Shown one piece after another: positions 10,860-21,229 of a DNA stretch of 64,000 bases (positions are counted from its first letter, which is position 1; each line of letters starts with the position of its first letter). The notes under the pieces are model-generated. The model did not search any database. It saw only the letters and a list, made by a program, of their open reading frames with translations, and was not told the origin of the DNA. This DNA is from Gracilariopsis chorda. Taxonomy: Eukaryota > Rhodophyta > Florideophyceae > Gracilariales > Gracilariaceae. The stretch spans positions 124,001 to 188,000 of the forward strand of contig NBIV01000041.1 in the NCBI GenBank assembly GCA_003194525.1, written 5' to 3'. Made by a program: the position numbers and the translations under genes.

Positions 10860-11585
10860 TTAATTCATCTCCCGGGGTGACTCTGAGTCAATACCGTGTA
10901 AGATCTGCTCCCAAACATAGTTGACACGCTCAAACAATGGCGTTTCATTATCAAACCGGAATGGACGCATGTCGTTCTCTTCTTCTTGAATTGTGAACCC
11001 TTCGATAACATTTCCGTCTGTGTTGTGAGACAGGAATGATCTTGACATAGTCTTTAACACTCTTAATGTAAACTCAAGTGTCGGCACTTCATGTTGTTCT
11101 TTCCGGCGCACCGCTTGATCTACTTTTCGAAGCTGTAGCTTCGGCAAGTCAAGATCGTTGAACTTCTTCTCCAAATCCTTGTTTTCTTCGTTCCCTCGGA
11201 TAAACTCTTCTAATAGCTCTCTTTTCTGACTCTCAAGCTCTTCAATCTCTTTTCCTCGCATGTCAAGAACTGCAGTATCATTTGCAGTCCTCTGTACTTG
11301 CTTGACCGCTTCAACCCATTCTTGGTGTTGCTCCCTCAAAGCACACACGTCATCAGTTCTTTTCGTCCGAATTTCGGGAACCAGATCGGCAATTTCGCAA
11401 AGCTCTTTTGTAGCGTTGTTATACTCTTCGTCATAATCTTTCTGAAGCTGTTCGAATTTCGCTAAATTTGCAGCCCATGCTTCATTCTTGAGAGGATGGT
11501 GAGATTGTGCAACGAGGGAGGGTCCGCTTGATTCATTTTGGTTTCCGTCCCGCATCTCAATATCACGGCGAGAAAAGAAGTTCAA
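10860..11585 (-). CDS. Coiled-coil protein, possible kinetochore Spc24 homologue
   Basis: The 241-residue protein has a long charged coiled coil (about residues 40-150, rich in Glu/Lys/Gln heptads) followed by a compact C-terminal domain of about 75 residues. The layout (coiled coil plus small globular end), the length and the C-terminal pattern (LEFTLRVLKTMSRSFL, then a hydrophobic strand, then ERVNYVWEQI) resemble Spc24 of the Ndc80 kinetochore complex, whose RWD domain ends in a similar aromatic-Trp helix. Spc24 sequences are poorly conserved, so this is only a suggestion; another RWD-type or centrosomal coiled-coil protein fits nearly as well. The start could be Met1 or Met11 (MRDG). The gene itself is likely real. 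Confidence 0.6.
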   Translation of the reverse strand: MNFFSRRDIEMRDGNQNESSGPSLVAQSHHPLKNEAWAANLAKFEQLQKDYDEEYNNATKELCEIADLVPEIRTKRTDDVCALREQHQEWVEAVKQVQRTANDTAVLDMRGKEIEELESQKRELLEEFIRGNEENKDLEKKFNDLDLPKLQLRKVDQAVRRKEQHEVPTLEFTLRVLKTMSRSFLSHNTDGNVIEGFTIQEEENDMRPFRFDNETPLFERVNYVWEQILHGIDSESPREMN

Positions 11586-12305
11586 GGCAACTCCAACCTC
11601 AGTTGTCTGCGAATATCCCGGCGTCTAGTGCTCAGTTTGTCCTCGTGAATCTTGCCTGTACAAAGAAGAAGAGCAAAGCCGGATGGAGTTACCGTTACAG
11701 ATTGACGTCCGTTCCTTGGAGCTCAACTGATGGCGCTCGGTTCTTTCTGAAGAGCCAGAGGACATATTTGAAGATTTAAATTCAACTTTGGTTGAAAGTG
11801 GAAACGTACACTCCATAAGGTTTTTCTTACACGTGTTGTACACGTTTCAACCGAGCGTTGCTTTCTACATGGAGTTTGGAAGAACCTGTCCTTCATCTCA
11901 AGATAATCCAATCTTCTCTTTCGTATCCAAAGCTGTCCACTTGGCTCTGTGCCATTGGGTAGTACAACCCTCGAATGATCTGCCAGTAAGGAGCCGTCCA
12001 CCTCACACATCTCAACGGGCGCTAGAGAGAGATATACCCTGAGTCTTTGCGCAGCACAGGTAAAAAACCGCACGAAGACAACCGAGAGCAAGCTTTTCTA
12101 TGTTCAGTACGGTTGCGACGGCATCATACGCAACAATGTAACAGGTCGTCTTTAATCAGAGGACGAAGATTCACATTCCCAACATTGGTTTCGACGAAGT
12201 GCGGCTCTTGCTCAAGTGAAGCATTCATTTCGCAGCTTTCAGCAGAAGCAGCTACTCAGAACTCACCGAGCTGACCAGCATTCATCGCACAACAAGTTCG
12301 TCACA
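11586..12305. other. Intergenic between divergent genes
   Basis: This is the upstream region shared by the coiled-coil gene (-) and the small Cys-rich gene (+). Open frames here are short and mutually overlapping, without domains. The frame from 12216 joins the Cys-rich protein below and may add an N-terminal extension. Confidence 0.4.
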
Positions 12306-12704
12306 ATGCAAAGACCTTTCACGGAATCGTTACAGACAAGACCAACAATAGCTTTCCTCACTCCATTGAACATGCCACTTCGCAATCCTTCAAGAAGAAG
12401 ATCACTTCCAAAAATTACTTCAATGGCGGAAAGCAGTGATAGTTCCACCTCATCTTCTCCAGAATGTCCTTCATGTGGGCGACCAGACGGACCTGCTAGT
12501 GGCTGTGACGGAAACGGGCGTATAGCGGGCGGAATGGGGGCGCTTGTTTCCTGGTGGCCAATTAAAGCCTATCGTCCTTGTCCAGAGTTCTTGAAAGCGA
12601 AAAAGACGTATAAACGAGCAGGTCAATCGCTTGATGAAATCGCATTTGGAAGAAAAGGGACGGGTGATGATCAGTCTATTACAGAGAGGCTTCGTGGAAA
12701 GTAA
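12306..12704 (+). CDS. Small Cys-rich, probably plastid-targeted protein
   Basis: From the ATG at 12306 the product has 132 residues. The first 40 are rich in Arg/Ser/Pro and poor in acids, with Phe at position 5, as in red-algal transit peptides. An upstream in-frame Met at 12216 would add 30 residues. The mature part has a CPSC motif, then GCDGNGRIAGGMG, then a very distinctive block: WWPIKAYRPCPEF, a basic stretch and GQSLDEIAFGR. I recall similar DnaJ-zinc-finger-like proteins with a WWPIKAYRPCP block in plants and algae, but the function is not known to me. Only one CxxC pair and two further Cys remain, so metal binding is uncertain. Confidence 0.65.
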   Translation: MQRPFTESLQTRPTIAFLTPLNMPLRNPSRRRSLPKITSMAESSDSSTSSSPECPSCGRPDGPASGCDGNGRIAGGMGALVSWWPIKAYRPCPEFLKAKKTYKRAGQSLDEIAFGRKGTGDDQSITERLRGK

Positions 12705-13638
12705 GCATTTCCGATCAATGAACTATCCCGCAACTGGTGGCGAGCAAAGAAAGTGTGTGAGAACAATCGAATGTTCAAACTGAGGGTGAAAGAAAGAGTT
12801 GGACGTTCTGCACGCGCGAATCTCGCTCGTTCATCGTGCTAAACTTCGGAGAAGTGTACGTTTCATTGGAACACAGTTAAGTTTAACCGTATCTGTTCAA
12901 GGAATAAACGATCTTGGTTCGTTCACAAGCGAACACTATAGTACCAAGAATCTTTGTTCTACGCAGCATTTCTTGTTCTCCACAAATTTGACCATGGCTC
13001 ATTAACAGTTAAAGATACAAAACTATTCCTCTAACGCGTCAGCCGATCATCTCAGTCAGCATCTGCTTATTGCTCAGCATATATCTAAGACCTAACAGGA
13101 GTTGCAGTCTAGAGCAGACGGACATTTGCCGTCTTCGCGAAGGACGACCGCATTAAACGTGCTACCAAAAATGGACGATAGTGAACGATGAAGCACTTAA
13201 GAAATATGTTCGCATCCCAGACGGCCCTGGAAGATATCACTCCCGACGAAAGCCTTCATGAGATATCCCTGGGTATCGTTGTACACTGCCATGGATCATT
13301 GGTAACCCTTTATGGTGGTAACTTCGGTATCCGTGAGCAAGGTGTCCGCTGGCCATTGCACAAGGTTTAATGTACTCAACAGGAGCCCACTTGTCCACGT
13401 ATCTCGGTACAAGTTCTGTAAATTTAGGAAAAGTGGGCCAATCACCTGCGACATTTGGTTGCAAGTCGATCATGGCCGTCGTCCCCATGCAGAAGGTCTG
13501 TGTTGGGTCGCTGCCGGGATCCCGAACTCGCCACTCGTCACGGAGGCGAGACCGTGCTGATCGCGAAGTGCGAAGCTTTCGTTCAGGTTCAAGTAAATTC
13601 GAGCGCTTCGGTATTGTCTTGAGTCCGAACCAACCACC
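12705..13638. other. Intergenic upstream of eIF3a
   Basis: No gene was recognised. The open frames at 13188-13370 and 13237-13560 lie on both strands of the same DNA and have no domain. Part of the stretch must be the eIF3a promoter and 5' leader. Confidence 0.4.
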
Positions 13639-16600
13639 ATGTCAAGACGCTCCTCCAGAATGTACGGCGGGGGCTACTCTCGGTGGGACCGCCGTGACGT
13701 TGGTCTCAAGCCAGAGAACGCGCTCAGCAGAGTAGCTCGTAAGTTCAAGCACCCAACTTCAAGGTACTTCGCCTACCTCAGTCCATTTAACTTCTACATT
13801 CCATGCATTCGGAAACTAACCTAATGATGAATTGAAATGCGATTCCTTCCACGCAGAACTCGTTGAAGTCGGAGAAGTTGCTGATGCGAATCAGGCTTTG
13901 TACGATATTATCACTGATAACCAAACCAGGCGTCGACAATGGAACAAGACGTACGAAGGTATTATGATGAAGCTGATGGAGCTCAGTGTTACTCTTCGTC
14001 AACCTTCCATGGTTAAAGAAGCGCTGCACAAGTACCGTGCAATCTGCATGCAATCGAACGTTTCTTCCCTTGAAGATGTTGTAAGGTATTTGGTCGATCT
14101 TTCTGAAAAGCGCACTGAAGAAGCACGCAAGTCTGTTGACGAAGCAATTCTCGAGAAGGCGGAAGATCTAGAGGACGAAGCAATGGAAACTCCAGAAACG
14201 TTGCTCTTGGAAGCAGCGGGAAATGCCCTGACCAAAGAACGTATAGATCGTCAACAAGTCGTCCCCTGGATGCGATTTCTGTGGGAAGTGTACCGCGTCG
14301 TTGTGGATATTGTTAAGTCCCACAACAAGCTCGAACAGTGTTACCATAACATGTCGGTGAAAGCATTTGCATTTTGTGTTAAGTATAAGCGCTATATGGA
14401 ATTCCGCAGATTGTGCGACATGCTGAGGCAACATCTCAATCAGCTCATCAACAATGCAAGAAACTCTCCGAATGACGTGAAGATTACCGATCCTGAGACT
14501 TTGCAGAAATTTATGGAGACTCGATTCATTCAGTTATCAACAGCTGTGGCGCTGGAGCACTGGCAAGAGGCATATCGTACCATTGAAGACATTCATCTCA
14601 TCATGACTATGGGTAAGACTAAGGCCAAACCACAGCACATGAGTGTGTACTACGACAAGCTGATGCAAGTGTTTTGGGTTTCTGGAAATTATCTTTACCA
14701 TGCCCATGCATTGTACAAACTGTACACACTGTCTGTGAAACAGAATAGAAATCTTTCCGCTGAAGATGCAACAACGATGGCCTCCAGGTTGATACTCGCC
14801 GCTCTTTCAATTCCAGTATACGACGCCCAATCAGCTGCATTCTCTGAGTCGTATGGCGTAATGACGGAAGTTATGGGCGCTCCCACGAACGAGAATGCAG
14901 CTCGTCATGCGAGAATGGCAGCACTGTTGGGCTATTCAACTGCTGCTCGCAGAGGACCTCTACTTGCTGAACTGCTGGCGAAAGGTGTTGGTGAGGCCTG
15001 TCATCCAGAACTGCGCGGCCTCTTTAATCTATTTGAGGGAGAAATGGCGCCGCTGCAATTCTCTGATCATTTTAAGAAAGTGTTAGACTTTGTGAACTCC
15101 CATGAAGTTCTGAAAGAATATGCCTCTCCGTTACGTCGTGTGGCCATTTTCCGACTCCTGGAGCAACTTGGACGAGTGTATGCCGTTATGCGACTGGATC
15201 ACATGAAGAAGGTTGCTGCGTTTGCTGAATACAGCGAAGTTGAAGAGACGGCGTTGATGGCCCTGAAGACGAGGTCGTTAGCCGTAAGATTCGATTACCA
15301 GAATCAGTGTCTTCGTTTTGAAAGCGAACTTTTCTCTACAGACGGAATGCGCACACAGCTTGGTCGTCTAGCACGGCGTATGGCCCTCACTTCAAAGATG
15401 TTGATGGAAAGTGCAAGGACTTCAGCAGATAATGCGTCAGATCAAGAAGTTGTAGCATTAGCATTGGAGAAAGAGAAAAAGGCTGCCCTGCGACGAAGAA
15501 TGGCCATTGCAAATGCAAAAACTGGACTGGCCGAAGAAGAAGCCAGCATACTTCGCCGCAAAGAGATAATTGAACGCCGTAAGGAAGAAGCAGAACGGCG
15601 AATTGCAGAGGCGGTGAAACAGAAAAAGCTTGCCGCGGCAAGGGAAGTTGCTCTTGCAGAGCAACGACGCAAGCAAGAAGAGGCGAAGCGCAGACACGAA
15701 GAAATGCGAAGGCAAGCAGAAGCACCTATCAAAAAACTGCTCGCAGACACCGCTCCTCGTGCCTCTGTCATTGGCGGAGAAGCAGAGGAGGATGCGGAAC
15801 GAGAAGAACGAATGACGCGTGAAAAGGAGAAGGAACTTAAGGAACACGCAGAAATGAAGAAAAGGGTGCAGCAACTTGCTACGCATCTCAATCACATTGA
15901 AAGAGCTACACGAGAAGAAGAATGGCCCCTTCTGAAGGAGGCTCATGAGAAGGAGGTCATGGACTTGTCAAAGCTAACTTCCGAAATTGCTTCCCGTGAG
16001 CTTGATGAAGCAAAGAGGAATCACGCTAGAGCTCTCGAAGACAAGGGTAGAACAAACCGCATCATGCCTACTTTGAAACAGTATTTGTCTGATTTGACGA
16101 AGAGAGTCGACATGGACTTTGAGGCCTGGGCGAGGCAGGAGAGAGAACGCGCAGATGCCCAGGCAGCACGAGAAGCCGAGCAGGCTGCCATCCGTGAAGC
16201 GGAAGAAGCAAGAGAGCGCGAGCAAAGAGAAGAAGAGGAGCGGCTAGTTAGAGAAAAGGCAGAGGCTGAACAAAGAGAAGCTGAAGAGGCCGCCAGAAAA
16301 GCACGTGAAGCTGCCGAACGTGAAGAGGCTGAGCGAAAGCGGGCTGCACCTGTTGGAAGGTACAAACCAGGCGCTTTCCGCCGTCTGAAGACTGGCTCTG
16401 CTGACGAGGCTCCCCCAAAGCGAGAGCCAACCGGTTTTCCAGGTCCTGGTCAGCGTTCATCGGAAAGACCATCTGGTCTCGCTGGTCTCGCTGCGCTAGC
16501 ACAGAAACAAGCTCAAAGATCCTCCATCCGTCCTACGCCGCCCGACGGATTGAATGAACAGCCAAAGAGTGGTTTGGCTGCTCTTCAAAGCAGAATGGGT

Positions 16601-16756
16601 AAGGACGGAAAACAGAGTGCATTTTCGAAGCTCGGGTCCCGGCCTTCTGGGTCGGATCTACCGGCACCCTCTAGCGCAGATAATAGTTCCGGGATACCCC
16701 CGATGCGGAAGCCCTTCTTTAACTCAAAGCTACCAGGGAAATCTCAAAACAAGTAA
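13639..16756 (+). CDS. EIF3A: Translation initiation factor eIF3 subunit a
   Basis: Exon 1 is 13639-13738 and exon 2 is 13857-16756; the 118-bp intron starts GTAAGT and ends CGCAG. Splicing gives KPENALSRVAQLVEVGEVADA, which aligns with the conserved eIF3a start (PENALKRANEFLEVG), so the small first exon is well supported. The product has 999 residues. An N-terminal helical repeat region leads to a PCI domain at about residues 350-520, which scaffolds the eIF3 octamer on the 40S subunit. From about residue 570 comes a long charged coiled coil of Glu/Arg/Ala-rich helices, typical of the eIF3a spectrin-like segment. A Gly/Pro/Ser-rich tail follows, ending GKSQNK. It is shorter than human eIF3a (about 1380 residues) mainly in the C-terminal repeats. 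Confidence 0.95.
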
Positions 16757-17002
16757 GCGAATAATAATAACGTTCGACATTTGGGTACAAAGTAATGGTA
16801 AACTATTTAGTGGCAACAAGTCAACCGGTATTGGTTTGAAACTCGCACGAGTGTTTTTCAGTTAGATGTGTGACGTTCACTAATGACTTATTCACCTGAT
16901 AATGCGAAGCTGGCCGAAGAGATCATGCTCGCCATCATGCCTTTCACAAATGCCATGTTCTTCACGCCACATTAGTTATATACATGTTCGGGGTTGTGGT
17001 CT

Positions 17003-18082
17003 CTACATTTGGCTAACGAGCTCTTTGATGATAGCTAGTCGGAAGGTCATCATCCTCACAGATGACAAAATGCCATATGTAGTAACCAGGAGGAAGGCCG
17101 TAGCCAACAAAAAGAATAGACTCTCTGCTGATCGAAATGACCGCACGTGCTGGGCGACAGGGCTTACATTGGGAATTGGTACAGAGAGTGTCAACTCGAC
17201 CTTCTCCGAAGTGATATCCGTGGCGAAATTGAAGCTTTTCGGTGTATCGTCGCCTGTGGCGTTCCGTTGAATGTACGTTTCCTTGTTTGCGGACGTTACT
17301 GTCTTCAATCTGCCGTCGCTCAAACTGGCGTCGCCGCTTTCTTCACGATGAACCTGTGTACCCTCATCCGAGCGAATTCTTCTCCTCAGTCTTGGAAGCA
17401 AGGCTTGCAGCTTACCAGAAGACCCGCCTTGGGTGGTATCGTCGCTGCTTTTCGGGCTTGTGCGATCAGGTGAAGACTTGCTCAGTGGGATACCCTTCAC
17501 CCGAGCCGGCTCCCTTTCCGCCCCAAAATTGGCGCGATCTCCGCTGCTGTCAGAAGCAAGCCGGGCCAGGGCGTCCTTGACAGTTCGTTTCGGACGTGGA
17601 AGCAGCTGGAGCACCTTATCCAAAACGGCCATAAGTTGGTCCTGCTGTTGCGGACTTGTCATGGCCATTAGATAATCGGGGCCGCGGCGACACTTGATTA
17701 GCACGCTGTGCGGCAGAAGTTTTTTGTAACAAGCGCGACACGCTTGGTGGACCTCTGACAACTCGATTTTAACATTAGCGTCGTGCGGCGCAACGTTAAG
17801 ATAGCTAGCGGTGAACACCACTTTGGTGGAAGTGATGTACAAGCGACCAACGTTGAGGCCTTGCGGTCGGCGCGCCTTCCTCATGCATGACGCGCGGAAA
17901 CTTGCCATGGGGGCCTCGGCGTTTTCGCCGGCGAAAGTCGGGGGCAGTGTGAACGGCGGCGCGGCTTCTGTATCGCCCGAGGTCTGCGGAGAGGTTGGCG
18001 TACGGCTAGACGCCTTGGCTTCTTGCGAAGTTACTGGGGAATCCAGGGTGCGCGTTCGGTTGTGCTGACGGCGGATTCTCAT
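17003..18082 (-). CDS. GRAM-domain protein with C-terminal membrane anchor
   Basis: The protein has 359 residues. A Ser/Thr/Pro-rich N-terminus precedes a GRAM domain at about residues 50-140, recognised from the RASCMRKARRPQGLNVGRLYIT-type strand pattern (kept here as RKARRPQGLNVGRLYIT) and the following VVFTASYLN and VKIELSEV strands. GRAM domains are PH-like and bind membrane lipids. A long Ser/Arg-rich linker follows, then one hydrophobic segment (SLFFLLATAFLLVTTYGIL) close to the C-terminus. This suggests a tail-anchored protein with cytosolic lipid-binding domain, in the style of GRAMD/Lam contact-site proteins. No VASt/START domain is present, so sterol transfer cannot be claimed. The C-terminus converges on eIF3a with a 246-bp spacer. 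Confidence 0.75.
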   Translation of the reverse strand: MRIRRQHNRTRTLDSPVTSQEAKASSRTPTSPQTSGDTEAAPPFTLPPTFAGENAEAPMASFRASCMRKARRPQGLNVGRLYITSTKVVFTASYLNVAPHDANVKIELSEVHQACRACYKKLLPHSVLIKCRRGPDYLMAMTSPQQQDQLMAVLDKVLQLLPRPKRTVKDALARLASDSSGDRANFGAEREPARVKGIPLSKSSPDRTSPKSSDDTTQGGSSGKLQALLPRLRRRIRSDEGTQVHREESGDASLSDGRLKTVTSANKETYIQRNATGDDTPKSFNFATDITSEKVELTLSVPIPNVSPVAQHVRSFRSAESLFFLLATAFLLVTTYGILSSVRMMTFRLAIIKELVSQM

Positions 18083-18554
18083 ACTTGCGATACAGATAGG
18101 TTGGTGGGGCTTGGCGACGTTGAGTGCTGGTTACGGAAGATGAATAATGTGAGAAATGTATCGCACTAAGTAGCTGGTCACAAATGTTGCACAAGGTCGG
18201 CGAGCAAGGCAATCGCTTGAGGAGATTTAGCTTAAGTACTGCCTCTGAAGCATTTGATGCGCAAGATTGGAGTTCGTAGAGGTGTCTTCAACATTCCCGG
18301 ACCGCGGAAACAGGGATGGGTTGAGTGTCGTACCTGAATTGGGACGCACTTGGAGATAGGGTTTGGACGACGTTGCGTACTTGCATACTTGGGTCCACCG
18401 ATTGCATGTTCCCGTAGAGCGTTGAACTCGTCGGATCGTTTCCACAGAGATAGGGGTAAGCACTGCGCTCCGTTGTAACTGGTGTGACCAATAGGAGCGC
18501 TTGATTTGGGGTGGGTGTTATATTTTTGACAGGTCCTTGGGTGACCGTTCAACA

Positions 18555-19191
18555 AATGTGTTCCGCGTCATTCGCTTTCTGCGCCTCGTGTCGTGCCAGC
18601 GATGCAAGCGAGTATGCTGTGGGTGGTCCGCGTCCACCCACCATCCCGCATCCAGATGTCCCAGGACAAGTAATTGCGATGAAGAAGCGCGGTCCAGTTG
18701 CTTCTGTTGCAGTGGAGCGGGAATTTAGAAAGCTGGAAGAACGCGTCGCAAAGCAAGAGAATAGGGTCTGCTTTGGGATCCCACAACATATTATGGTGGC
18801 CCAACCCTTACCAGGGGTCCAAGCAAGGTTGCCAGCCTTCTACCCTCACCTACAAGAGGTTGCTCACCTTCATACCAAGGGTACAGACCTATACATGTCT
18901 CCAACGATTGCAGCCGAAAACGCATTGTTGATACGTTTGTGCAGTTTCTTTAGCACGGTTGTCGTGTTCCAGCTTGGGACCAGTTGCTCGCGTTCGCCAT
19001 CTGCTTGCGTCACAGGGCTTTCTATAGACTACCTTTTGAAGACGAACACGTTGCTCTGTGAAAACTGCAAATGGCCGCAGTTTCCATTACAGGATCGAGC
19101 CCCGACTCATTTTGCTTTCTCCTCGATTTTATCCGTCTGGATAGGCCAATGCATGTCGACATATAGAGTAGAGCACTGTTCCTCAGAGTAG
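18555..19191 (+). CDS. Hypothetical open frame, doubtful
   Basis: An open frame with in-frame ATGs at 18511 and 18555 encodes about 211-226 residues. It includes a short charged helix (VEREFRKLEERVAKQEN) after a Pro-rich segment. No family was recognised and the C-terminal half looks like random translation. If real, the coding part may end in an intron soon after the charged helix. It is listed because it is the only plus-strand frame of this size in a 3-kb gap, not because of positive evidence. Confidence 0.2.
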
Positions 19192-19724
19192 AGCGCTGGT
19201 ATCGGATATGGACTCCCCCAACGTCGTACTATCCACCCCAAAGTCAGACACATTTGCCATTCGTGTTGAGATATGACATTTACCGTATCATGTCTATGTG
19301 TTAGTGCCGCAACACTTTACACTCTCCCCAAATCTTGCGTTCGTTGAAGGCTAGGCGGTCTGAAATCTGTTTCGTTTCAGTTCGAAAATATCAGCTCTGG
19401 TACACATGCTCAGCGACAAACAAAGCGCTTCTTTTATCGCGACATGCGGCAAGTCTGCGTGACGAGGTGCAATAGGTATGCTCTCTTTTTATGAAACGCG
19501 TACGTTGATTCCTCGTACGCGTGGGTTTGCAAAAGATCCAACAACCTATAACTCTTTTACACTGCAGCCCCCAACTGCTGATTAGTACACGCAGCTGTAC
19601 TACACTTACTGAGCTACAAGAAGAAAGTGTTAGATTTCTAGGTGTTTTCGACCGCAGGGCGTTTCGCTACCGACGCTTACCGCCTTCGTCCTCCCATTAA
19701 TCTCTTCATTTATCGTCTAGATAC

Positions 19725-20115
19725 CGAAGGCAGAGGGGCACACCACGATAAGGCGTTCCCGCATGTACTACTTTGGCCACTCAAGAAACCATGAGCAGCG
19801 TTCTTACGATTTAAACATCATGTCATAGGCGAGATCAGGTGCAAGAACCAGTCCGTAGCCTTTCACCGTCATCCAAACCCAGTGCAGTCCCTCCGAGACA
19901 ACCCCTAAAAAACACCCGTCCAGTGGCTCCGTAGGAGCTCTTCCTTCAGCAGGGAAACTTCAGGGGAAACGGCGGTAGGATCTTACTCCGTCGGCAGGCT
20001 CGTGACCTACTGCGTGCACGTGGCTAGATGGGGGCATTTTGAAGAAATGCCATCCAGAGGGCATGGGCAAGCTGACCGATCGCTTGGACGAGTTTAGCGA
20101 CCTCCCGGGTCATAG
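19725..20115 (+). repeat. Dispersed repeat family, copy A
   Basis: Three blocks recur in the same order in the reverse complement of 38265-38680 and in 55785-56265. They are a block around GGGGCACACCACGA at 19735, a block with GAGCTCTTCCTTC near 19935, and a block with GAGTTTAGCGACCTCCCGGG near 20090. Similarity to copy B is high but imperfect, with small gaps. The class of element is unknown to me. No terminal repeats were identified. Confidence 0.7.
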
Positions 20116-21229
20116 GTATGTCACATGTCTGTTGCAGTCTGCAACCCAGAATAGAAACAGGACTTCTCTGGCTTTGCTTCATACGACGAGGGCAGTGCTT
20201 CAGATAAAAGAATTGTTCTCCCGTTGCTACACCGAAAAGCGATGATGCTTGAGTTATTGAAAAGCCAGCACGCAGTTCATGAAAAATATGTGTATCTCTT
20301 TGCATCCATCGTTCAAAGCTACAAACAATCTCTTAATGGGACAGTATACCTTTGAGTACAGATTCTCTCGTTTCAGACTGGATGTGGACCAAATACCAAC
20401 TTCTATCACTCTCGACGAGTTTAGTACTTGAGGGGTGTCATTGTTGTGTTCTTTACCACCTCTATTTTGGGGTCCAATTTTGGCTTCGTCGTAATAACTC
20501 TACAACCTTCTCTGTCTCAGAGGCTGAGTTCTCAGAACAGACGAACTCGTGAATGCATTTTCGCTTCCTATGGTCTTGAAACAGCAAGAAGTGTGGGTCT
20601 AACAGCGATCAACGTCAAGAAGAATTTGTTGCGTATGAAAGAGTTTGCTCTAGACAGTACATCTGTAACAGAACTGCGATAGACATTCGTTGTTGTCAGA
20701 GAACCAGAGATTTTGTTCAAGTGGATAGACTAACATATATGATGGTTGAGGCTGTTGTTGTTTGTCTAACAGCACAGCTGCCCTTTGCCCCTGAGTTCTT
20801 TCATTACATGTGTGCACAAGCTGGCGGCGGTGGCGTAACTTACGTCATTTCGCAGATGGTGCATCTCTCAAAAAGTAGTTATATGCTGCAAATATCTTGG
20901 ATGCAAATTGTAACCACATATTTTAGAAGGAAAAGAATCCAGAGGAGGCGGAACTTTCATGCAAACGGCTTGTTTTCATTTTCCACCAATGAAACACGAT
21001 AGCCGTATCGAATGAACTCCAATCACCGGAAAGCACTTGGAACTTCCATGTTGGAAGCGGCCCACTTTTTGTGTGATTTCTCTACCGAGCAGGCATGCCT
21101 TTGTTCTCGGCTTTACTAAGGTATATCGCTTCGAGATCCGTCTGCCCTTGGCTTGCACTCTTGGGAACCTTTTGAAATCGAACTCAACACTTCGAGAGTC
21201 CCTTTTCAGTTTTACAGACGTTTGCAAAG

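Larger units (their letters stand above)
18083..21229. other. 3.1-kb gap with one repeat copy and a doubtful ORF
   Basis: This gap carries one copy of the dispersed repeat family (19725-20115) and one weak open frame (listed separately). The remainder, including 20300-21229 upstream of the GST-like gene, shows no gene or RNA that I recognise. Short frames such as 20721-21002 are not supported. Confidence 0.4.
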
